A DNA stretch of 16,811 nt from Flavobacteriales bacterium (GTDB taxonomy: Bacteria; Bacteroidota; Bacteroidia; UBA10329). The position numbers and the translations under genes are program-made. Numbering within the stretch: the first letter of the stretch is position 1; every line of letters starts with the position of its first letter. This document shows positions 10,101-14,337 of the stretch, one piece after another. Below the pieces are notes generated by a model. The model was given only the letters and a program-made list of their open reading frames with translations. It had not been told where the DNA came from and ran no database searches. The stretch spans positions 1 to 16,811 of the forward strand of contig DMRV01000281.1 of the NCBI GenBank assembly GCA_003456455.1. The letters run 5' to 3'.

Positions 10101-10893
10101 AAACATTTCCTGCAAGCAAATGATATCCCTGCGGGTCAAAAAGGTAGTCGTTATTATCGTTGTATTTGATACCACCTGAACTTACAAGCTCAATTCCACC
10201 ATAAGTCTTGCGAGAAGCGCCTTTCGTTGTAATCGAAATAACACCACCAGTAATATCACCAAACTGTGCAGGAATCCCACCGGTTTGTACAGTAACCTGA
10301 GCAATTGCCGCTTGAGGCAGGCTTGACCCTCCTCTAACTTTAACACCATCAATATAAGTATCGGTAGAACCGCTTCTTGTTCCTTTTACACTACCAATAG
10401 CACCATCATTATCCTGAACACCTGCAACTGTAGTTACTGCCGCGGCAGCTCCCCTACTTGGCATTTTCTCAATATCTGCACCTGTAATCGTAGTGTTAGA
10501 CCCTCCATCTTTTTCAATCAATGGAACCACATAAGCTACTACCTGCACCTCGTCTAGCTTAACTCCGGCAGACATTTCAAATTTCACCTCTGAATTCTGA
10601 CCTGCTTTGATAACAACACCAGTTCTTTCCTGAGCCGTAAAACCAACAACTGAAGCCTTAATGGTGTAATCGCCACCCGGTTTGAGAGACTTAATCTTGT
10701 ACTGACCATCAAAATCGGTAGTGCTACCAGTTACCAACTGACCAGACTGTAGTATGGCTACGTTGGCAAACGGAATAGGCTCACCTTTATCATCTACAAT
10801 AGTTCCGTAGACACCACCAGTACCAATTTGGGCTCGTGAAATGCCTGCCGCACTCACAATGATTATACTAAGAAGTAGAAGTCTTTTTATCAT
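7153..10893 (-). CDS. TonB-dependent outer-membrane receptor with carboxypeptidase-regulatory-like domain
   Basis: Outer-membrane active transporter or receptor powered by TonB-ExbBD. Signal peptide 1-21 (MIKRLLLLSIIIVSAAGISRA, cut before Q22). An N-terminal carboxypeptidase-regulatory-like beta-sandwich (about 25-110: GTIVDDKGEPIPFANV, DFDGQYKIKSL) is typical of Bacteroidota receptors. A TonB-box-like segment LDEVQVVAY sits at 113-121. The plug domain (about 130-225) contains TYIDGVKVRGG and QFGDITGGVISITTKG. A long 22-strand-type barrel follows, ending in the aromatic C-terminus GLLLNF. At 1246 aa it is long for the family, so the barrel loops are probably extended. No SusD-like partner follows; instead a T9SS-sorted protein and a PorV-like barrel do. 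That argues against a classical Sus glycan system. The ligand cannot be predicted. Confidence 0.93.
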   Translation of the reverse strand: MIKRLLLLSIIIVSAAGISRAQIGTGGVYGTIVDDKGEPIPFANVAILQSGQLVTGSTTDFDGQYKIKSLKPGGDYTIKASVVGFTAQERTGVVIKAGQNSEVKFEMSAGVKLDEVQVVAYVVPLIEKDGGSNTTITGADIEKMPSRGAAAAVTTVAGVQDNDGAIGSVKGTRSGSTDTYIDGVKVRGGSSLPQAAIAQVTVQTGGIPAQFGDITGGVISITTKGASRKTYGGIELVSSGGIKYNDNNDYLFDPQGYHLLAGNVSGPLLSIKDKSDPTGKTKKPILGYFLAGEVNYVQDPRPSAIGAYYVKQDVLDDLRQNPIIQASDGSSVLRSELIRQNDLEWTAQRKNVRRRGVVASGNLDFYLPADVTLKIGGNIDFNDNRAYSYAGSLFNFDNNGEVINKTWRVYGRFTQRFTPKAPEDGERRKKSGIGSAYYSIQADYSSFQQQTRDDEHRDELFRYGYVGKFTTYKEKTYAFGTYEDENLGTIAGLIQGPDRDTLITFEGSDINPYLSAYTQQFYDLNPDAQGNYENLSQIEQDRGAIRNGDSPRSVYGLWSNTGTQYNSYSKLDNTQFRVMATGSFDIGKHSISLGFEYEQRKDAFVGYSPYALWELTRQYANSHLAQQDTENGMLSFDSNGVYTDTVSFNPLYTADNDYPNRGEGQFYIDYNIREALGLDPAGTDWIDIDSYDPDFYDIGMFSADELLNNGNNLVSYYGFDHTGKKLTSKPTFDDFFTERDEFGNFTRKIGAFEPIYIAGYIQDEFTFKDLIFRIGVRVDRFDANQKVLKDPYLLYEAYTAGEITTINGDPVNHPSNIGSSAVVYVNDVQNPSAIVGYREGSVWFDGQGTEISDPSILRTGTGIAPYLIDPDQEVISSGAFKDYVPQVNVMPRISFSFPISDNALFYANYDVLTQRPSTGNRLDLIDYLYLENQTSRINNPDLKPETTIEYAIGFKQTIGKRSAIELNGFYREMRNQIATVRVTEAFPRTYTTLGNLDFGTVKGLTVSYDLRRTKNLSMRLAYTLQFADGTGSSIETGVNLVNAGFDNLRVIQPLDFDQRHNIVVSADYRFGSGKNYNGPKTVTKGGKTINWLQNFGVNAIIRAGSGNPYTRQSNTTGTALGIGTPFTEGSINGSSRPWQFRVDMRVDKDITIKWTKGKEGGKPAKSSNLNIYVDIQNLLNTQNILGVYRKTGNPADDGFLNAAEHQPTIQSQTDEQSFRDLYAVAVNNPFNFSLPRRIRLGLLLNF

Positions 10894-10914
10894 ACCAAAA
10901 TACTTTTCAATTAT

Positions 10915-10930
10915 GCTCTCAAAAAAGAGC
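10915..10930 (-). promoter_or_regulatory. Small hairpin at the predicted 5' end of the receptor operon mRNA
   Basis: GCTCT and AGAGC flank a six-base loop, giving a perfect 5-bp stem 22 nt before the receptor start codon. If the promoter at 10933-10965 is right, transcription starts within a few bases of this hairpin. It would then form a 5'-terminal stem-loop, a structure that often protects an mRNA end. It has no following T-tract in either direction, so it is not a terminator. Confidence 0.4.
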
Positions 10931-10932
10931 GG

Positions 10933-10965
10933 CTAAAGTAGCAAACATCAATCCGTGAGTCAAAA
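10933..10965 (-). promoter_or_regulatory. Candidate Bacteroidota-type promoter for the receptor operon
   Basis: On the - strand, TTTTG (10965-10961) is followed after exactly 20 nt by TACTTTAG (10940-10933). The Bacteroidota primary-sigma consensus is TTTG, 19-21 nt, TAnnTTTG, so the -33 element and the spacing match and the -7 element has one mismatch. The receptor ATG is 40 nt downstream. No such pair precedes the second or third gene, which fits a single transcript for all three. Confidence 0.5.
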
Positions 10966-10980
10966 TTTATTAAACAATTG

Positions 10981-10994
10981 TTAACAGGTGTTAA
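10981..10994. promoter_or_regulatory. TTAACA-GG-TGTTAA dyad upstream of the receptor operon promoter
   Basis: A 14-bp inverted repeat with perfect 6-bp arms and a 2-bp centre. It lies just upstream of the candidate -33 box of the receptor operon. A second perfect palindrome, AACAATTGTT, sits at 10973-10982 and overlaps it by two bases. The position suits an activator or repressor site, but A/T-rich palindromes of this size also occur by chance in such DNA. Confidence 0.35.
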
Positions 10995-11001
10995 TTTAAG
11001 T

Positions 11002-11460
11002 TCATTTATAGGGTCTTTCGAGTATTGCATTGAGGACCACAGCCTGTCTCAAATTGAAGCCGTTTGGCATTAGCGAATCAAATACGCTTTCTTCTACCTC
11101 CTCTTCAACCTTCAACTTAGGAACTTGACGAGTGACCCGATGGCTTTTCATTTCGGTTACTGACATTGTGTAATCCTCAGACAAATGAGAATGCGTCAAA
11201 TCTGTATCTAAAAACTTGTCCGCATTTTCGTGCTTTCTAGGTTGGTACTGAACTGGTTCCTCTTTCTTCTGTCCAAATTGCTCCAGAATCATATCCTCCA
11301 GTGATTTCGACTCTTCGATAGTATCAACAGGTCGACTTGTTGGCTTAGTACTAGAAGCAGTAGCTGGCTTTTTCTTTCCGCCCTGAGACTTCTTGTAGGT
11401 ATTCCAAGCAAACCATGCTATGGCTCCCAACACGTAAACTATGTTTCCGAAATCTTCCAT
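11002..11460 (-). CDS. Conserved hypothetical single-pass membrane protein
   Basis: Protein of 152 aa with no assigned function. Residues 1-20 (MEDFGNIVYVLGAIAWFAWN) form one N-terminal membrane segment. It is followed by a basic Lys-rich stretch (YKKSQGGKKKP) that would keep the rest in the cytoplasm. The middle (about 35-120) is polar, low in complexity and probably disordered. The C-terminus FNLRQAVVLNAILERPYK is compact and resembles the conserved tail of a family of small Bacteroidota membrane proteins that I recall; this is pattern memory, not a search. It follows the basic secreted-protein gene with one intervening base (TAA-A-ATG), so the two are probably co-translated. Confidence 0.8.
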   Translation of the reverse strand: MEDFGNIVYVLGAIAWFAWNTYKKSQGGKKKPATASSTKPTSRPVDTIEESKSLEDMILEQFGQKKEEPVQYQPRKHENADKFLDTDLTHSHLSEDYTMSVTEMKSHRVTRQVPKLKVEEEVEESVFDSLMPNGFNLRQAVVLNAILERPYK

Positions 11461-11461
11461 T

Positions 11462-11725
11462 TTATTCTCTTCTTTTTTTAGATGTCCACTTTTTACCTTT
11501 TTGTTTCCTCTTCGACTTCTTCTGCGTCTTTTTCATACGCTTCCGTGTCTCCTTATCCTGATTTTTCAGGTGTCGTTTTTTACCTTTTTCCTGTGCAGCA
11601 ACAGACTCTTTCTTTAGGGCTTCCTGCTTCTTATCCGCGGCTTTTTGTGCTTTGGTTGCAGAGCTTTGGGCAAAACTTGCCGTTGTTAATACTGATAAGA
11701 AAAAGAGGAGTAAGAATCGTTTCAT
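11462..11725 (-). CDS. Small, highly basic secreted (periplasmic) protein
   Basis: Protein of 87 aa. I start it at the ATG at 11725 because MKRFLLLFFLSVLTTASFAQ is a clear signal peptide with cleavage before Q20. The frame extends to 11794, but that would place 23 residues before the signal. About 29 of the 68 mature residues are Lys or Arg, with a Lys/Gln/Ala-rich first half and a second half containing RKRMKKTQKKSKRKQKGKK. Such Lys-rich exported proteins are common in Bacteroidota; a role in binding the acidic cell surface, DNA or peptidoglycan is only a guess. It is the first gene of a two-gene unit. Composition this skewed can also mislead gene callers, but the signal peptide and tight coupling make it credible. 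Confidence 0.78.
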   Translation of the reverse strand: MKRFLLLFFLSVLTTASFAQSSATKAQKAADKKQEALKKESVAAQEKGKKRHLKNQDKETRKRMKKTQKKSKRKQKGKKWTSKKRRE

Positions 11726-11764
11726 AAAATCGATTGTCCAAAAATGGTGTTTACAGATGAAATT

Positions 11765-11797
11765 CAATGTAACTGTGCGGACACAGTCTATCACAAA
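11765..11797 (-). promoter_or_regulatory. Candidate promoter with internal dyad for the basic-protein operon
   Basis: On the - strand, TTTG (11797-11794) and TTACATTG (11772-11765) are separated by 21 nt, a fair but imperfect match to the Bacteroidota TTTG / TAnnTTTG promoter. It sits 40 nt upstream of the ATG at 11725. The spacer holds a perfect dyad, ACTGTG-CGGA-CACAGT (11772-11787, + strand), between the two elements, where a repressor could block polymerase. Confidence 0.3.
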
Positions 11798-11892
11798 TTT
11801 GAAATTTGAAGGAAAGCCCGCAAAATAACTCCTGAAAGCAAATTAGGCAACGTACGAAGCAATAATTCATAATCCCATCTGTTTGTAAGCGC

Positions 11893-11900
11893 TACTTTTG
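11893..11900 (+). promoter_or_regulatory. Consensus -7 element (TACTTTTG) directly before the lipoprotein gene
   Basis: TACTTTTG is an exact match to the Bacteroidota -7 consensus TAnnTTTG and ends only 4 nt before the ATG at 11905. No TTTG is present 19-21 nt upstream. If it is used, transcription would start at or within a base or two of the start codon, giving a leaderless mRNA for the lipoprotein-hldD operon. Confidence 0.45.
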
Positions 11901-11904
11901 CTCC

Positions 11905-12336
11905 ATGCAATTAAACCGAAGCTTCATTTTTTTACTAGCTGCCTTGCTAGTGACCGTGTTCGCATCTTGCGAACGCAGAAGTGGCAGCGGCATTCCATTC
12001 GTTCCAGTAAACTATCAACTTACGGTTTCAAACCCTGAGTTTGCAGACCTCCTTGCCATCGGTGGCTGGGTATACATAGGTGGTGGATCTAGAGGCATTA
12101 TCGTTTACCGTTTTTCGCCTGACGAGTTTCGTGCTTATGATCGCCATTGCACGTTTTTGGTTGAAGACGACTGCAGAGTATCTATGGATAACACAGATAT
12201 TTTTGCGGTAGACAACACCTGTTGCTCATCCAAATTTCTGATTGTAGATGGCGCGCCAACCGAAGGCCCAGCAGCCATTGGGCTACAACAATACAATACG
12301 TCTTTCAACGGAAATATACTTCAGATTTTCAACTAA
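11905..12336 (+). CDS. Lipoprotein with a Rieske-like fold pattern but no cluster histidines
   Basis: Protein of 143 aa. Residues 1-21 are a lipoprotein signal with the acylated cysteine at C22 (VTVFASC), so it is probably anchored in the outer or inner membrane. The mature part resembles Rieske-type [2Fe-2S] domains in layout: a first loop at YDRHCTF (C82), C90, a second loop at CCSSKF (C106, C107), then DGAPTEGPAAIGLQQY and the closing strand NTSFNGNILQIFN. True Rieske centres need C-x-H and C-x-x-H; here the histidines are Phe and Lys, so a normal cluster is unlikely. The four cysteines could form disulfides or bind another ligand. The ATG is the only candidate start that keeps the signal. 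The TAA overlaps the hldD ATG (TAATG). The fold call is from pattern recognition and is uncertain. Confidence 0.75.
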   Translation: MQLNRSFIFLLAALLVTVFASCERRSGSGIPFVPVNYQLTVSNPEFADLLAIGGWVYIGGGSRGIIVYRFSPDEFRAYDRHCTFLVEDDCRVSMDNTDIFAVDNTCCSSKFLIVDGAPTEGPAAIGLQQYNTSFNGNILQIFN

Positions 12337-13301
12337 TGATTGTAGTTACTGGAGCTGCAGGTTTTATCGGAAGTTGTCTTTTGGCAGGATTAAAAAATGC
12401 CGGCTACGCTGATTTAGTAGCCGTGGACGATTTCAGCAATCCCATCAAAAACAAAAACTTAGATGGAAAGGAACTAACGGCCAAAGTTGACCGTAAAGAC
12501 TTTTTCAAATGGATTGAAGACAATCATCGTTTCATTCAGTTCATCTTTCATTTGGGTGCAAGAACAGACACCACCGAATTCAACCATCAAATTTTTCAAG
12601 AACTCAATGTCGATTACTCGAAACGAGTCTGGAACCTGTGTGCCGAATTCGGTCTTCCTTTAGTCTATGCTTCATCGGCTGCGACTTACGGTTTGGGAGA
12701 ACTTGGATTTGAGGACAATCATTCCGTGATACAAAACCTCAAACCCTTAAACCCTTACGGAGAGTCGAAAAACGAATTCGATCTATGGGCCATCGACCAG
12801 GCTACCAAACCATATTTTTGGTCGGGGTTGAAATTCTTCAACGTATATGGCCCAAACGAATATCATAAAGGAAGAATGGCGTCCGTAATCCTTCACGCGT
12901 TCAACCAGATTACTAAAACTGGAGAGATGAAACTCTTTCGTTCGCACAACCCGAACTACCAAGATGGCGAGCAACTCAGAGATTTCATTTACGTGAAAGA
13001 CATTATCGAAACTTGCATTTTCCTTATGGAAACTCGAAAACATTCGGGCATCTACAATCTAGGGACTGGACAAGCCAGAACTTTCCTCGACTTAACCAAA
13101 GCCACATTTAAGGCTATGGGCAAAACAGAGAATATCAGTTTTGTAGATACTCCAGCAGATATTCGAGATAAGTACCAGTATTTTACAGAGGCCAATATGA
13201 CCAAATTGAGGTCAATCGGTTTTACAAAACCATTCCACACGCTGGAGGAAGGTGTTGCCGACTACGTTGGCAATTATCTGCTTACTGGTAAGCATTTCTA
13301 A
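12336..13301 (+). CDS. hldD: ADP-L-glycero-D-manno-heptose 6-epimerase
   Basis: NAD(P)-dependent short-chain dehydrogenase/epimerase that makes ADP-L-glycero-D-manno-heptose, the last step in the heptose precursor pathway for the lipopolysaccharide inner core. The product is 321 aa. The N-terminal Rossmann motif is VTGAAGFIGS. The family signature HLGARTDTTE follows. Catalytic residues are S/T in YASSAATYG, Y141 and K145 in YGESK, and a second lysine at K178 in YGPNEYHKGRM, matching the layout of the E. coli enzyme (Y140, K144, K178). I start at the ATG at 12336 because it begins directly at the Rossmann strand; the frame is open back to 12222 but that part overlaps the lipoprotein gene. The 1-nt TAATG overlap implies coupling. 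No other heptose gene is in the window. Confidence 0.95.
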   Translation: MIVVTGAAGFIGSCLLAGLKNAGYADLVAVDDFSNPIKNKNLDGKELTAKVDRKDFFKWIEDNHRFIQFIFHLGARTDTTEFNHQIFQELNVDYSKRVWNLCAEFGLPLVYASSAATYGLGELGFEDNHSVIQNLKPLNPYGESKNEFDLWAIDQATKPYFWSGLKFFNVYGPNEYHKGRMASVILHAFNQITKTGEMKLFRSHNPNYQDGEQLRDFIYVKDIIETCIFLMETRKHSGIYNLGTGQARTFLDLTKATFKAMGKTENISFVDTPADIRDKYQYFTEANMTKLRSIGFTKPFHTLEEGVADYVGNYLLTGKHF

Positions 13302-13374
13302 AACGAAGAAACGGGGTTACAGTCTTTTTCTTCTTATCAGTATGTCAAAGAACGAGGTGTACGCTAATACTTTT

Positions 13375-13869
13375 TTACTTCTTAATAATTCGTCTCACTT
13401 CAGTCTTGTCGCCAAGATCAAGCCGAACGATATACATTCCTACCGGCAATCTTCGAAAATCTAGTTTCTGAGAACTAACACCAGGAACAAAAGTGCTTTG
13501 ATCAACCAGCTTCCCGAGTGGATTATAAATCTCAACTGGGATTGTGGTCTTTACCGTAAACTCAAAATCAAATACGAGGTCACCTTCTACCGGATTAGGC
13601 TTCACGGTAAACGTATTATCTTCATCACCCTCGGTTGGAATATCTCCATCACGATCATCATCTCCACCTTTGAATAAAGGTGATTGAAGAGCTTCTGTCT
13701 GCTCCAAAGCTTCTTTAGAAATCTGAGCTCTATCAGCCAGACTCTGACCGTAGATGTTTCCCTTATCTATAAGTATCCACACAATTACCATGATTATAAT
13801 GGTGGAAATACGCAGCAGACCTTTTACTGCTTTGTGGCTCTTGTAATCTTTGTAAATGTTTTTCATCAT
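13375..13869 (-). CDS. Small secreted protein with T9SS type A sorting domain
   Basis: Protein of 164 aa. A basic N-terminus is followed by a hydrophobic segment (about 18-34, STIIIMVIVWILI), probably a signal peptide cut near G41-Q42, though it could remain as an anchor. The next about 46 residues are short and polar, with an acidic DDDRDGD run at 70-76. From about 88 (VKPNPVEGDLVFDF) to the end is a typical T9SS type A C-terminal domain with IYNPLGKLV, LPVGMYIVRLDL and a basic end RRIIKK. The sorting domain is therefore almost half the protein, and the mature passenger has no recognisable fold. Two ATGs (13869 and 13866) are possible starts. It converges with hldD and has its own candidate promoter. 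Confidence 0.85.
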   Translation of the reverse strand: MMKNIYKDYKSHKAVKGLLRISTIIIMVIVWILIDKGNIYGQSLADRAQISKEALEQTEALQSPLFKGGDDDRDGDIPTEGDEDNTFTVKPNPVEGDLVFDFEFTVKTTIPVEIYNPLGKLVDQSTFVPGVSSQKLDFRRLPVGMYIVRLDLGDKTEVRRIIKK

Positions 13870-13914
13870 GTTGTCATTTAAAGGTTCGACTTCTGTTTTC
13901 TCTCAATCGCTGGA

Positions 13915-13947
13915 CTAAAGTTAGGTAGGGTGTTGCAGATGGTCAAA
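13915..13947 (-). promoter_or_regulatory. Candidate promoter of the small T9SS-sorted protein gene
   Basis: On the - strand, TTTG (13947-13944) is followed after 20 nt by TAACTTTAG (13923-13915), a near match to the Bacteroidota TTTG / TAnnTTTG promoter. It lies about 45 nt upstream of the start codon. The same TTTG, N20, TA..TTTAG arrangement is seen before the TonB-dependent receptor operon. Confidence 0.4.
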
Positions 13948-14183
13948 CCACGTAAGCGACCATTCTATACACCTCAAAACGATTGTAATCCCGTTTTTCA
14001 TTATTCTATCTTATTGATTTTCAAATGATTGATTCACATTTAACGTCTATTAACAATTACGCTTCTAAGACATTTCAACAAATCGTCCAATAATTACACA
14101 TCAAACATCTAAACCAGCTCTCGACATTTGTTTAATTACATGTCTAACCAAGGGTTTTGTTGCATTATCTTAAAAGTAACCAA

Positions 14184-14300
14184 ATGAACCCTAAAATGAA
14201 AACAGCCTTAACCACCGTGTTCAGTTTAAACTACTGCGCGGATTTGGGCGAAGACTGTAACGGAATAGTTAACGGTTTCGATAATATATTACCTCTCTAA
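14184..14300 (+). CDS. Possible small protein of 38 aa (unproven)
   Basis: An ATG-started ORF encoding a 38-residue product that begins MNPKMKTALTTVFSLNYC and contains CADLGEDCNG, with two cysteines. Its base composition is less AT-rich than the flanks, which hints at coding. A 15-codon ORF (ATG at 14140) ends in TGA overlapping this ATG (ATGA), like the coupled genes elsewhere in the window. It stops 37 nt before the TPR-like gene and could be a leader peptide, an independent small protein, or a decayed gene remnant. I recognise no family, and chance is a real alternative. Confidence 0.3.
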   Translation: MNPKMKTALTTVFSLNYCADLGEDCNGIVNGFDNILPL

Positions 14301-14337
14301 GCGATTTATTGGATACAAAAGCGTTAATTTAAATTAC

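Larger units (their letters stand above)
13870..14337. other. 468-bp intergenic region between the small T9SS protein and the TPR-like gene
   Basis: Divergent, AT-rich spacer. The left third contains the candidate promoter for the - strand T9SS gene. The middle (about 13950-14130) shows no convincing ORF or hairpin. The right part holds a 14-bp repeat of the downstream gene's start region, a 15-codon ORF, and an overlapping 38-codon ORF that ends 37 nt before the TPR-like gene. No tRNA or other recognisable RNA gene was seen. Confidence 0.6.

Noticed and set aside
7153..10893. SusC-type glycan receptor of a polysaccharide utilisation locus
   Set aside because: No SusD-like lipoprotein, glycoside hydrolase or sensor gene is adjacent; the neighbours are a T9SS-sorted protein and a PorV-like barrel.
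11482..11727. 81-aa Ser/Phe-rich ORF opposite the basic secreted protein
   Set aside because: It is the antisense of Lys-rich codons, which always gives Phe/Ser/Leu-rich frames; the signal peptide on the - strand decides the coding strand.
11726..11794. Upstream extension of the basic secreted protein
   Set aside because: The extra 23 residues precede a perfect signal peptide and overlap the candidate promoter and dyad.
12222..12335. Upstream extension of hldD
   Set aside because: It lies inside the lipoprotein gene in another frame and has no family similarity; the Rossmann strand begins right at the ATG at 12336.
13302..13374. Bidirectional terminator between hldD and the small T9SS gene
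   Set aside because: Only a weak GAAGAAA / TTTCTTC pairing with a long loop is present; there is no GC-rich stem with a T-tract.
13252..13464. 70-aa ORF at the hldD / T9SS gene junction
   Set aside because: It overlaps the ends of two well-supported genes and matches nothing recognisable.
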